A DNA stretch of 64,000 nucleotides from the NCBI GenBank assembly GCA_029204225.1, contig CM055103.1, positions 50,011,470-50,075,469 of the forward strand, written 5' to 3'. Under the pieces are notes generated by a model that was not told where the DNA came from, searched no databases, and saw nothing but the letters and a program-made list of their open reading frames with translations. The first letter of the stretch is position 1, and each line of letters opens with the position of its first letter. This DNA comes from Diphasiastrum complanatum (taxonomy: Eukaryota; Streptophyta; Lycopodiopsida; Lycopodiales; Lycopodiaceae). Shown here one piece after another: positions 12,722 through 26,881 of the stretch. A program made the translations under genes and the position numbers.

Positions 12722-13982
12722 TTTGCTAAAAATTGCTCCTATACTGCCCTAATGACGCTCAATGACAAGCTTATAGAGCAATTTAGACTTTTAAAAGTCA
12801 ACTTTAAGGTCTGACCAAAAAAGTTTCAGGACCTCCCGCCGCTTTGTCGCCAAATCGGTGTCGTCCTCCGAAATGCCCTTCGTCACCAACTCCCAACTAC
12901 TTGCCCACTGGAATGGTGAAAAGACTTTTGGCGCACTCCAAACACTTTCTCCGCGGAAATCCATCTGTTTTCAAGTACCGTACTTGTAGAGTACAGTCCT
13001 TTTCTGCCCTTAATTTGGAGGATTTTGGCTTTTGGACGGCCTTAAACAGAGCTTTAGACCAAAAGTTAAAGGCTCTTGAAAAAAACACACTGTTTCTTCA
13101 CTTTGAAGCAAATTCCTTTTTCAAACAAATTTGAACTTCAGGGTCCCTCTCAACTTGAAAATTTTTAATGAAATTGAAGGCCATTTTGCCTTTCAAACCT
13201 TTTCAGGGTCCACTTCACCCATATCCAACGATGGGTTTTCATTCTGTGGCCCAGATCAAATTGATCTTATCCTTCGATCCTTGTGGAGATTGATCTTATC
13301 CGTCAAACTTGCTCATGTGCGCCGAACAACACTCTTGAAGCCGCTATAGACTTATTTACACTAAGTCGACCTCCTCCTTGCTGTGCGCGAGTTCTCCTCC
13401 ACGACCATTCTCTCTTCACGACTTCTTCTCCTCACCTGGCCAGCTACGGCTGCCACCAAGATTTTTCCTCCCCCCTACCAGCTGATTCAGCGCTCAGATT
13501 ACTCCACGGGTGCTCACGGCCATTTGTGGGCACATTCTACCTGCTAGGGCGCCCCTCTCCATGCATTCACAGCACTGAACCATAGTATGTGTGGAGAAAG
13601 ATCCACGGTTTTGTACATGAAAACCCTAGTTGTAGAAAGGATGGAGCTTTCTTGAGATTTACTCAACCCTTTTTTGAGATTTTTCTGGCAGTCTCCTACA
13701 CCACTGAGGTCGCCCTACTGCAAGAACTCTCTTGAGATTTTCGGCTTCACAATTGATGCACAGTTGAATGCAAACAAGCTGTTCTACTCAGCAACACTCT
13801 GTTTGCTCCAATCAACTTGAAAATTTAGCAATTTTCAGTTTTGCTCCTGGATCAAGCCAATAGCTTATTCTGAAGCCTTGAATTCAACTGCACCTGCAAA
13901 CAATTGCTTGCTTGACTAACCGTAAACGGTTTTTTGAATTTTATCAAAATTCGGCTTCCTGCTAACATCGAACTGCGCCACT
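12722..13982 (-). mobile_element. Unusually long copia leader between primer site and gag
   Basis: About 1.26 kb separates the primer binding site from the gag ATG, with no recognisable coding content. Such leaders are normally short in copia elements, so this may be a derivative with an enlarged untranslated region or may contain a captured segment (for instance the GC-richer stretch 13350-13590). Confidence 0.45.
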
Positions 13983-13999
13983 CCCAGGCTCTGATACCA
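13983..13999 (-). promoter_or_regulatory. Primer binding site of copia 1
   Basis: On the minus strand TGGTATCAGAGCCTGGG directly follows the LTR end (CCTTGACA). TGGTATCAGAGC is the standard plant primer site complementary to initiator tRNA-Met. Confidence 0.85.
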
Positions 14000-14255
14000 T
14001 GTCAAGGATCTTACAGGCAGTATAGTTAGCTAATTTGCAAGCAATTTGACATCAATCAGATAAACAGTAAAGAGAGATCACACACAAACCCAAGAGAACA
14101 CTTCTGAACTATATTTACAAAAGAGACTGAAAGATATATATACACAGTCTAATTTTTGTGGGGTATCACTGCATGGCAGTTCGGTCCCCGTTACGGGATG
14201 CGTGTCCCAACTTACACTACATGTACCGTCAAACTGGCACACATGCATACTATCA
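14000..14255 (-). mobile_element. 5' LTR of copia 1 (outer edge approximate)
   Basis: The inner edge is fixed by the primer site at 13999. On the minus strand an AT-rich TATA-like stretch (TGTGTATATATATC) lies near 14140, consistent with an LTR promoter. The outer edge is taken at the TATCACA near 14255 so that the LTR begins TGTGATAG and ends TTGACA. TGTGCCAG at about 14243 is an alternative start. Confidence 0.5.
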
Positions 14256-14590
14256 CAAAGATAGTAAAAAACTCAAAATCACTGCTGAACACGGAAAGTC
14301 ATGAATTGTGAGAGAAACTTGGGCTTACTTATTCTACCAATGGGCAATATGAATGTAATTGAATTATAGTAGATGTGGCCTAAATTCACTTTCATGTGGG
14401 TTTGATCCACAAGAAATTGCAAAAATGGTTGAAAAATAGTAAAAAAACATGGCTTTTTGGTGGTCTTTTCAATGTTTTTGGTGATATTCATAAAATTCTT
14501 AGCTAATATTTTGCGTGAAAATTTTCAGAGGTGTAAAGATGTTGTCCTAAGGCTTTCATGAAGTTTGGTTAGGGTTGGACACCATTAAGG
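14256..14590 (+). mobile_element. Fragment related to the gypsy 1 leader
   Basis: The stretch ending near 14585 (TTGGACACCATTAAGGGTCTCA) resembles 17205-17230 in the gypsy 1 leader (TTAGACACCATTAGGGGGCTCA), with similar preceding wording about a G(A)TGT-rich stretch. It appears to be a diverged leader fragment with no coding potential. Confidence 0.45.
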
Positions 14591-16535
<1,945 letters not shown>

Positions 16536-16536
16536 G

Positions 16537-16553
16537 TGGTACCAGAGCTATGG
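16537..16553 (+). promoter_or_regulatory. Primer binding site of gypsy 1
   Basis: TGGTACCAGAGCTATGG lies one base after the LTR end. It is a one-base variant of the plant initiator-tRNA-Met primer site TGGTATCAGAGC. Confidence 0.85.
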
Positions 16554-18720
16554 ATTTGCATCAATCAAAAGGTGGAGCTACTTCTTGTATTTTCTCAATT
16601 TTTGTAGTTTTCTCCTTGCATGTTACTTCCAGGCGGTGGAATTGATCTCCAAGTAGGTGGTTTCTCTGAATTTGGTGTACTTTCAGCCTAAAGATCATAA
16701 TTATGGGATTTCTCCATAGTTTTTGTTGGAAATCAGAGAATTTTTTATGATGTTAGTGGATTTTTCACCTAGAATTGAAGTTTTTGTTTGAAATTGATCA
16801 TAGGTACTGGTGTACTATGTTTTCCAGATTGTACTTGCTGTTTTACAGTCATTATTGACTGGGTCTAATGATTGCATGATGTTGGAATAGTCAAAAGGTG
16901 GATTAGATAGCATTTTGGACCAAAAATTGGGGCTTTTGGACCATAAATGGGCTATAAAAACCATTTTTGACTAGAATAAGAACTTTTCGTGCTTGCATGC
17001 AATGGATTTACAGGGATTTGGATCTGTTTGCACGAATTTGTGGATTTTTCCTACAAATTTTGGTCAAAATTGGTCAAAAACCAAGGTTTTTTGATGTTTT
17101 TTGGACTAATTTTGGGGTAGATCTCAAAGTTCTCAGACAAGACTTGGTGTGAACGTTTTTAAAGATGTAATGAGGCTGTCCCTGATCTTTCATAAATTTT
17201 GGATGGGATTAGACACCATTAGGGGGCTCAAAACACCAAAAAATAGTGTATTTTTTTTTATGATTTTTGAGCATGAATACCTCTCAACTGGGGGTCAGAA
17301 CCTGTTGGTTCTTGTTACAAGCTTAAAGATATGATGGATTGCGTCTGTTTTGAGGAATCATGCATCCAATTTGGATAGGTGAGCATAAGACACCATCATG
17401 TTGAAGTTTTGCTTGTTGAAGGAGGCCAAAAATGCATTTTTTGCATGATCTGGGCTTATGATTGCTTGCTAGACCTGTTAGAAGCTTCTATGCCTCTCTA
17501 ATGAACCTTGGTAGAGTGCTTGTAAGCTCTTATCCAAGGCTTTTTGGGCTGGAGTTGAATTTTTGATGATTTCTCTCTCCAAAAGTGCGCCCTCCTACCT
17601 ATTTTTTGTGCATTTACTGCTCGCACATGTGAAGCCTAGGTGGTAGGATGATGTTTCAAGTGCCTTGTAGACCCAGTCTCCCTCCGTACTATACTTTATA
17701 GCGACCAATTTGGTGTCTTGTAGAGAAAGTTATGGTTGTCGGAAGTTTGGCAATTTCTGAACTAAAATTTGCAACATTTTCGAAATGTTCTGATGCATGC
17801 ATGCTTGTAGCTTAGTGTAGTGCTTGTCTATTGATAAAAATGTATAGATAGACCTGTATGCATGCATGGATGCATGTTGCATGCGTAATCAGTAGATTGA
17901 TCAGAAGATTTCTTGCATGAAGCTATTTTTGGCAATTCTAGTTCAAAAAGCAGATTTCCTAGTGACTAGGCTAATTACGAGATTTTTTTTTTGTTTTTTT
18001 CGAAAAAAAAATCAGTGCATGTCGAGTTTTGATATGTGACAGTGCCTGTGAATTTGATAAATTGATCATTTTAATCAATTTCTACAGTTGGTCCATTTCG
18101 AACTGATTTTGTGAATCCGAGTGCTAATTTTCCAGTTTCTTGGCAATTTACGCAAAAATTAATTTTTTTGAAATCATTGCATGTCATATAGGATGCATGC
18201 TGGATGTTTCAGAATCCTTCTAATATGAGATGGTAATTGTGAAACTGTCAAGTCGATGTTTGGTCGATTTTCACAGTTTAGGTCCATATTGAATGGAATT
18301 TGAAAATTCCAGTTTACGTAAAATTTGAAGAAACCATGGACATTTTTCGATTTGTTCCAATTCATTGGTTATTGATCAAACAAAATTGATTTATAAAGTG
18401 AATGATCTTACTAAGTTGAAATCAGTCGATTGTTAAGATCACTATACCCTTCACTTTTAGTTGAAGATTTTGTGAATCTGTCAATTAAGGAGCATTTCTT
18501 GTTTTAAGGATCAATAAGGACCAAAAATAATGTAAAATTAGTAGAACAATTCTATGTTGGTCTATAAGGGGATTTGCCGGGGATTAAGTGAGACACTTAA
18601 TGAACAAATAAAAAACTGTTAGGGTGTTAGTGCTAAAGTTAGCGATACCAAATTGAACTTTTTCCTAGTACAAATTTGGGGTTTTGTTAACCGGAACCAT
18701 TTTTGGAAGAATTGGGAATA
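16554..18720 (+). mobile_element. Non-coding leader of gypsy 1
   Basis: No gag or pol frame follows the primer site. The distal half, from about 17490 to 18720, is present again in reverse orientation at 44880-45920, which confirms that it is repetitive element DNA. A long leader without gag suggests a large non-coding retrotransposon derivative or heavy decay. Confidence 0.65.
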
Positions 18721-21700
18721 ATTTAAGAAGATTGCCTCTAGAAATTTGGATTCCTTTTCCCCAGTGTGAATTAGAAGTTCGAGAAGGGAAAAGTAGTGGC
18801 AAGACTGATAATTTATTTATGGAACCATCTCTGTTTTGCAATTGGATTTGGATCTTGCAAAGTAATGCAGATAGAAGGTGTTCCATACAAGAATCTAGTA
18901 ATTTGGATTCTTTTCAGTTATAGAGTATTTCTCTATAATGATAGTAACGACGAAGAGAGTTCTAACTTGTTAAAATAATTAAAGTTCTTTGTACCAATTC
19001 TGGAATAGATATTGGATATCTAGGACAGTATGAGATTTGGTTTTGTTGAAATCTATGTTTCTTTTGGGTTAGTGATACATTCAATTGTATTGGGATGATA
19101 CATTATGTTTGTCCATGATGGATACAATATGAAATGGTATTCTTTGAGTAACACTAAAGAAGCATGAGAGATTTCAATTGTTAGGATTATCTCCTAGAAT
19201 TGGTTGTGAATTTAATTCTATATCTGGGTATAGGATAGCCAAATCGTCTTTTTTGACTTTTTGGACGAAACAGATCTGGATGCAGAGAATTCTTGGAGGA
19301 AAAGCTGGTGGTATGGGACATCAGTGATTCTAAAGAGGATTTCTTGGGTAGAATGATCTGTTGACCGATGGTTAGTGATTGTTGTAATCGTAATACTAAT
19401 AGAGTCCATTGGTTTTTGTTAAGGGTATTTTGGGAAGTATGAGATGTAGATCGATCCCTAAATGGTATCTCATTAATTACAAAATATGGAAGCCCTTAAA
19501 TCTATCTCTATTTTATTAAACCTCTACTCTTTAGAACTTTCTTAATACATGACAATTGGATTGAGATTCATATAATTCTTTCAAGTGTAGAACTCTGATC
19601 TAAAGGACTGTTATAATTTTATGAAATTGTACTTCCATATAAGATTTTTGAATATGGCTTGGAACTTAGATTTCCTGAATCCTAACATTAGTCTCTATTT
19701 GATAGTTGATTATTGAGAGATAATATTTCTATCATTCGGGATAAGATATTTTACGATTCTGAGGAAAAAGTCATGTTTGTAATAGTATTGTGGATACTCA
19801 TTACTGACTTTTTCGAATATTCGATATCTTATACGTTGTCTCCTGGGAACTTTTAAATCGAAATTATGGAATTTCTTTTTTAAAAGGGGGGGAAAAAAGA
19901 TAGGAATAAGTCTTTCGTGGAATCAGCCAGTTGCATTGATTTTGGAAAAAGAAATCTTGTGTGTGCGCAATGGTAGAACTATCCAATTTGAAATAGACAA
20001 ACTCTTTAAGTGATTATTTTGAGTAATCTAGAACTAGATGAGTTTTGGGGTTATTGAGCTGTGAGATATTCATTAATATGGGAAGTAGTGATAAAGATTA
20101 AATTAAGATTCACTAATTGTTACCAAGTACCATTTTGTTATGGATTGGATCAGTGCAATAAAGTTTTAATCTTAACTCTATGTCCAAAGATGTATGTATG
20201 AGTTAGCCTAATCTTGGTTTGTACGCTAAGATCTGTTGTAGGCTGATTTGTAGAAGAAATTTTGTTAATAAGAGGTAGATGGTTGGAAAACTTGTGATGT
20301 GGAGTTATTCACTTCAAAGTTTTCCCATATATGTTATTTACTCATGAGAATAGAAATCTTTGGTAGCTGAATTGCAAGATTCTCAGTGAAATATGTGAGT
20401 AATATATGCAGATTGTAGATATCTGTCAGTTTATAGCCTATGTTTATGTATAGGAACATAGTTGGATAAGTTGCTTATGTACATCTTAATCTTGTGGATC
20501 TAATATGTGTTTCCTATGTATAGAGTTTATATTGTATACTTAAACTAGTCAGAGTGCATAGACATATGAACAAGTGATGTGTGGAACAGTTACTTGCAGG
20601 TTAACGTCTCTTTCTGTGGAAAGGATAATTCATTAACTTCTTTATGGTTTAGAAGAAGATCCAAATTTGGTGTTATACATGTATAATTGAGATCTGCACT
20701 TAGACATTTAAGATTTTTGAATCATTTACAATTGACTTGAGTAATTGGATTACTCCTGATTAGAAGTTAATTGGATAAATAAGCAGTGTGAAGAGAATCA
20801 TTAAAGGAGTTCTAAATCCAAAAAAGACCCTTTGAAAAGATTCTTTTTATATTTTTTCTCAAATGTTTCTGACACATGGACCAATCAAAACACTCAAATT
20901 TGAAACCTACGTAACGTAACTTTTTGAGTCCACACTTTGATTCCAAACTAAAAATGGCATAACTTCTTAGTGGCAAGTCAAAATTTAGCGAAGTTTGGTG
21001 CATTGAAAAGCGCTTGACAAGGGCTTTCCAATGATATGTTACATGACATACTTCTAGGCCAAACTGCACTAAAAAAACACTAAAAATTTTATAACAACAA
21101 ATTTTTCCCATCGTAAATTCGATTTTTCCACCAAGCTAGCCAGCTTTCCAATTCATTCAAATAGTTATCTTAGGCATTGTCCATTTTCCACCATGCCATT
21201 ATCTTATTATATATTTCATCAACAACATCACCATCCATTGCATCGCCACTACAAGCGTAAAGCAATATGCTCATGTCTAGATGATTGCTTTATGTACTTT
21301 GTGGTATGTTTATTCACATTGTCTATAAAATGAAATAAGCATGATCTCTCCTTTCCAATCATTGGTGTGTTAGCATCCTTGCCATAAACAATGAGCACAA
21401 CATTTCAATTTGCTTGTGCCTCATCTATCATAAACCCTCAAAATGTGACTGGTTCATGCACATGGTCCAACATGACATGATTCAAAACTCCCAAAACAAC
21501 ACATGTGCTTGAACATCCTCAACTTTCATATCACAAATTGCAATAGCTTGCATGGATTGGTTTCTGTAGAACAAAGTCCACAATAGATGAGAGAAACAAT
21601 TGGCTTTAATAATGAGTCAACTAGAAATGCAATAATTTATACCTAATGTCATAGACATGGGCAACCATTGTGACCCAGTCTTTAATTCGATGAACATGAT

Positions 21701-22692
21701 CAAAGCAGCACCAAGATCTTTCCAGGTCATTCCCTTGTTGCAAATGTTGGTCCAATAGTTGACATCTTGAAAATATGGCACCTATCTTTTTTGTCATGCG
21801 ACTGTCCTGGGAACAACAAACCATGGAAGAACTGATATGCACAATTTGTTTTAAGCATAACAAATAAGCTATTTCGTGGGATAGATCAATAGGCTGCAAT
21901 TCTTTTTTGGCCAATGTTATCCACTTTTTCAATTTGCAAGAATCAATCATCAAAAAATAGAAGGGTCTATTGTACACACATCAAACAGGCTAACTATGGC
22001 CATATCAAAAAATTGCTAAACACACCTTCGATTGTTTGTGGTTGGGTCAATTACAGACAATAGGTCATGAAGTCTTGTAGAGTCTATAGGTGATGATGTA
22101 GATGATGCTACTAGCAAGTGGTTCGAAATAAACTCCTTGGCCAAATCCTTTTGTATTTTCTTTGGTTTGTGCATTATGTTTTGAGAGGCCTTCTTCATCA
22201 CCAAAGCTTCTACTTTTTCCAAGTTGGTGTATGTTTATGCATCATCGAACTCATGATCGTGGAAACCCCAATGTATGTCCAATCTAGTGTATCTCGTGTC
22301 ATTTGGAATACAATAATAAATCTTAGTTGCACAGTGTTTCACACAACAAGGTGGATGGCATGTCGATAGCTCATGCTATCAACATTACTCGAAACAAGTC
22401 CCATTGGACATCTTGTCATCAATTTCTAGAAGAGTGTTTAGAATTTTTCTTCCCGAATGATAATAAATAGTTGCAATTGACATTACGACACTCAAATCCA
22501 CCCTCGTAGGTTGATAATCGAACCACCCTTGGGAAGCCCTGCATTGTTGAATATGTGTAGCGAACCTAGTTTTGACAATCATATGTCCTTTGCATGGCTT
22601 CCATTCCTGCATTTCATTCATTGGTCATGGAGCTCCACAAACTTCGACAATCATCCACAACTTGCTTACCATAGATAAATTTTGTATCAATT
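18721..22692. other. AT-rich DNA, possibly gypsy 1 interior, then unassigned
   Basis: 18721-20810 has no frames over 80 codons and could be gypsy 1 interior. In 21600-22620 three minus-strand frames lie in succession (22621-22385, 22222-22016, 21977-21621; the last contains KLKKWITLAKKELQPIDLSH). They look like remnants of one protein, but I recognise no family and saw no splice sites that join them. Confidence 0.35.
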
Positions 22693-23302
22693 GCGGATTC
22701 CCTAACAAGTTACATGGGAAGTCCGTGGGGCTAGCATGGCACGGATCTACCCTAGTACCCGACACTATGTTCAACATCATGTCTCTTTGTATGCGTGCAT
22801 GGATTAATAGCATTATTACGTGTTTGAATTGCTTTATGAGCTGAATACATTCTCTTTGCTCTAACACTGATCAGTATGGCCTCTGCCCTGATACGGTTTT
22901 GATTCAAGGGCAGAATGTATTGCTATTTATAAGATGTATGGTTGGGAAGATGGGACGAATGTTTTGTTATTGCATTCAAGCTGATAAAGTAGTGAATCTT
23001 GTTTCGGAAATGGATAACAACTGATGCTCAACTATGACACCCGTCTCCCTCACTTAACTAATTCGTGCAGTTTTGTTTTGTGGGATGGTGGCAGGTAACA
23101 ACTGGGTGTCCTAAAATTTGCTTCAATTTTTGGTACTCTGTATTGTAAGACTTTATACAGCTTTATTTTAACCTGTTATGTTATAAATTGAAGGGTTCAA
23201 AGGGTTTGGTCTTGACTTGTCAAGAGGGACTACTGTTACTCTCTCAAAGCATCTTTTTAAGATGCCAACCTGACTACCTTACCTTTACCTTTACTTGTAT
23301 TT
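22693..23302 (+). mobile_element. Retroelement copy B: leader
   Basis: Matches copy A 6850-7490 and copy C 51650-52283, starting sharply at GCGGATTCCC. The 5' part with the promoter repeat is missing. It contains the conserved CTGCCCT/AGGGCAG hairpin at 22883-22913. Confidence 0.8.
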
Positions 23303-24655
23303 TATGGCTAACAAGGTCTGTTTTAAGATGTAGTCCATAGGATGGTTCCATGATGTTGTTACTCTTGGTTATGGGGAGCCCCTTCCTCCTCCTAACCCTT
23401 TTGTTCAAACTGTCATTTGTTGCATGAAGAAAGTTGTTGATGTTCACAAACTCATTACTTCTTATGATAAGGCTACTTGTGATGCGATTGGACCTGATGA
23501 TAAGATCTTTTGCCTGGTTGACTTAATGATTACTATGGATTGGATCAAACTATATATGGATTTCAAAGTTTCTGCAATTTACATATTCGAAAGATATTTG
23601 CCTGTTTGGAAAAAGAAAATGGTGACCTTTCTATTGATGCCCCTAGCCTCATTGAACCTCCTACCTCATCGCATCTTCTAATCTTTATTGAAGACCTTGA
23701 TGATGATAGTGCATCACAGTTGAAATCTTTTTCGCAAAAAATCTGTGAAGTAGACAACCAGTCGGCCTTTGAATTATGCCAATCCAAAAGTTGCCACGTA
23801 CCCTTGGTACCCAATCGCACTATTGAGTTTAAATCTGCCAAGTCCGCCTTTAAACTCTGGAGCCTTCCTTCCGTTAATTTTTTGGCACCCATTTCTGTTG
23901 AGCTCTGGATTGTCCTTACGCATCTTACTGAAGCTGAAATTCAGTCCTGCAAGCTTGCTTCTTTGCATAAGAATCCCTCTTTTGTTAAACCTATTGCATT
24001 TGATACCGTTATCAAGATGAGCAAATTTGAACCTACAAGATGTCCTTCTGAGCAAACCTGGGCTAGAACTAGAGGCCACTCTGAGACCGACTTCAATATA
24101 ATAGACCTACATCAAGCCAGAATCTGGAACTGGAAAAGACCCTTCTTTAAGTGCAAATGTGGTGACAAATGTAAAATCAATTCTTCTATCATTTGGTTTG
24201 ATCTCGCTATCTGGTATATGATGAACAATCTTGCAAAATTCTTCCCTGATGCATCTTCAGAACCAAATCAATGCCTTCTTTCTTTGGCTTCATAAGCTTG
24301 CTAGAGATGTTGTCAAATCCCACCTTGCTTTTATGTACATCAGACAACATATGATTGAAGCCGCCATTGAATTATCCCTTAACCCTATGGCCAAGCTGCT
24401 TGCTCACCTTGGCGATGCTGAGAATATACGAGAGATCGAATGCCTTCTTAAAAAAAAGGTTCTCTACCTTACATGATAAATACTTCCTAAATACAAGCAG
24501 AAAAACAGGTTCCTTCAATTTAAATAATCCAAGCTCAGTCATCACACGCAGTGGCAACAAGAAGAGGAAGTACTTCCCAAGTAGAGGCAATGAGGGGCAA
24601 AGCAGTAGTGGAAAATGGGATCTTCCTATCAGAAAGCTGAACTTTTACCGTGATT
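23303..24655 (+). pseudogene. Retroelement copy B: ORF1
   Basis: ORF1 begins MANKVCFK at 23303, followed by an in-frame TAG that is also present in copy C. The same frame then continues through VICCMKKVVDVHKL. A deletion after YMDF removes about 30 codons present in copy C. 23540-24295 is open for 251 codons and holds HIRKIFACLEKENGD, DLDDDSASQLKSFSQ, FEPTRCPSEQTWART and CKCGDKCK. After a further frameshift it reads LHKLARDVVKSHLAFMYIRQ and ends LPIRKLNFYRD-stop. No domain is known to me. CxCGxxC could bind metal. The copy ends at the ORF1 stop, where copia 2 begins. Confidence 0.75.
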
Positions 24656-24659
24656 GATT

Positions 24660-26222
24660 GCAATCATCATTCTTAAAGATGGAACAAATTCCATGCTTAA
24701 ATTGTACATCAAGGCCATTATCCACACTCAACAAATTTTTATTGATAGATGATACATAAAGGACATTTTCAAGATTCATGTTTTTGGATGATCCCAAGTA
24801 CAAAGAATAGTACCTACACCACTTATTCTACACTCTTGATCACTAGTTGTAAAAATAGATTTTTTAACATCATTATAAGAGAATAGAGTGAAAAAGTAGT
24901 CCTTTTGGAAAGTCATGTGAGAACTAGCCCCACTATCAATCCACCAAGCTTCACTTGTGTTGGATTTGGATGATGGTATTGAGATGGATGCCATTAGGAA
25001 TGATTTTTCTTTATCCTCCTACTCTTGATGTGCAATGTTGATTTGCTTCTCTTCTTGTGCCTTCTTCTTCTTGCAGCATTTTGATGCAAAGTGCCCCTTC
25101 TTTCCACAAAAGAAGCACTTATACTTGGATTTGTCTTTCTGTCCTTTGCCCTTTGAGCTTGATGGTGCATCCTCCTCCTTGGCCTCCTTTTGATGATTCT
25201 TCTTTGCTCCATTGTCTTCTTCTTGTCTTTGAATGAGAAGTTTGTCTTCTCATCTCCATTCTACAATAACAAGGAATTCATCCTAGCATTAATATGGAGT
25301 ATCCTACACTCTTCAGCCACAAGAACACTGTGAAGTTTATCAATAGGACAAAGTGTCTTGGATGGCAAAACTTGGAACCAAATTTGTGAATTCATCACCT
25401 AGACCATTCAGAATCACTTGGACAAACTCCTTATCTTGAATCTTCTCTCCAATAGAGACTAACTCTTTGTTGACAAACTTGATTGATTCTAAAGCACATA
25501 TTCTTGTGCATTTCTCACTTCTTCTCATGCTTTGCAAAATTTGATTTCTAATCACGAGTACTTTAGAAGTGTTATTGGATTCATAAATTGATTTTAATGA
25601 ATCCCACATCTCTTTGGCCGATGTGCAAGAAGATACTTCCTTCAAAAGATCATTGCTAACATTTATTTTATTGCAACTGTCTTGATTACCTCAAATTTGA
25701 CTTCTAGCCACGGTTCTTACACTCCCTCACAAAGATGAAGTGAAGATAAGATGAGATTCTATCCAAGATCAATCAAATCAAGTCAATTTTGACAATTTTT
25801 GGACAAAAGAATGGCTAAAACTTGCTCCTCCCTCTTGATGGTTTTTCAAGACCTGTAAATCACTTTTAGAGGGCTTGATCCCAACCTTAATTAATTAGAT
25901 TTAATGACACAAAGTCCAATCCAATCAATGGCATACAAACATTCATGCTTTTCCTGGATCTAGCACCAAAAAACTCATCAAGATCAATCACTATGAAATT
26001 CTTTGGATCTAATAAAAAATGAAAATTATTTTGAGGTTCAGAGCTGCCCACACGTGTGAACATTACGAAGAAATCTGACCTGATCAAGTTGATCTCCAAA
26101 TCTCCACCCTTTCTATCGATTTCTAGTCGGCCCTCCAATTCTAACTTTTAGCACCAAAAACTTGCTAATTTTGGATTGTGCAAATGATTAATGATTACCT
26201 CTTGTACCTCGCTCTGACACCA
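24660..26222 (-). pseudogene. Ty1/copia 2: gag, zinc knuckle, protease start
   Basis: Read on the minus strand from the primer site (TGGTGTCAGAGC, 26222-26211). Gag pieces follow (TSAKEMWDSLKSIYES, NQILQSMRR, VQVILNGLGDEF; UBN2 type), then a CCHC zinc knuckle CFFCGKKGHFASKC near 25090, then the copia protease motif WWIDSGASSHMT near 24930. The gag-pre-integrase stretch (NVLYVSSINKNLLSV in a shifted frame) runs to 24660. Frames change several times. The rest of pol is absent because retroelement copy B adjoins. Confidence 0.8.
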
Positions 26223-26706
26223 TGTTAAAGTATAGTACTTTGGACCTTAAATGAGCCTAATAATGACTCACAAGAGGGATTGATTGATTGATTAACAATT
26301 GAATGCAAATTAGGCATCAAATTCTACGCACATCAACCAAGAGCAACCATAAATCATTGATTATCATGAAGATTTGACCCCACACGTGTGGTACAACCTT
26401 CAGTGCAGCTTGTGGACAATAAATGAAGTTAAGAACACTTATATTTCATTAGATCACAAGAAAAAACTAAGTACATAGTGTAGAGAGTCAAGATTGCCAA
26501 TGAGCTCTCAAAAATTCTAAGGCATAACTATGGAGAGGTGATAATACATGCAAAAGCTCTTCCCCACCTTGAGTTACATGAAAATCAACATGTAATAAGG
26601 AAGATGATTGAGCATTTCTGCCCTGATTTGCCATTCTAGTCTAATCCTTGAGTTTTGCCATGTTGGTGGCTAGATTGATCAACCAACTCCATGATGTTAG
26701 ACCCAC
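26223..26706 (-). mobile_element. 5' LTR of copia 2 (outer edge approximate)
   Basis: The inner edge is set by the primer site: plus-strand TGTTAAAGTATAG begins at 26223. The outer edge is taken as the ACCCACA near 26706 to give TG...CA ends. This edge is uncertain, because the next element's LTR must lie immediately to the right. Confidence 0.45.
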
Positions 26707-26868
26707 ATGCAACAATTAACTAGTGCATGCAATGAGAACAGTGGGTGTTGGGAGCAACTCCCACCTACCGTTCCCATGCAAACTCACACTAGGCTAGGAG
26801 GGGCCTTTTTACAAGAGAGTGCATTGGTTGGGTGGATCACACTTCATGTTGTTATGATGTTAGTAACA
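26707..26868 (+). mobile_element. 3' part of the 5' LTR of gypsy 2
   Basis: The sequence ends GTTAGTAACA at 26868 and is followed by a degenerate primer site TTGGTATCTCAGC (26869-26881). This marks it as LTR end. The left part of the LTR is missing or overlaps the copia 2 LTR boundary. Confidence 0.45.
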
Positions 26869-26881
26869 TTGGTATCTCAGC

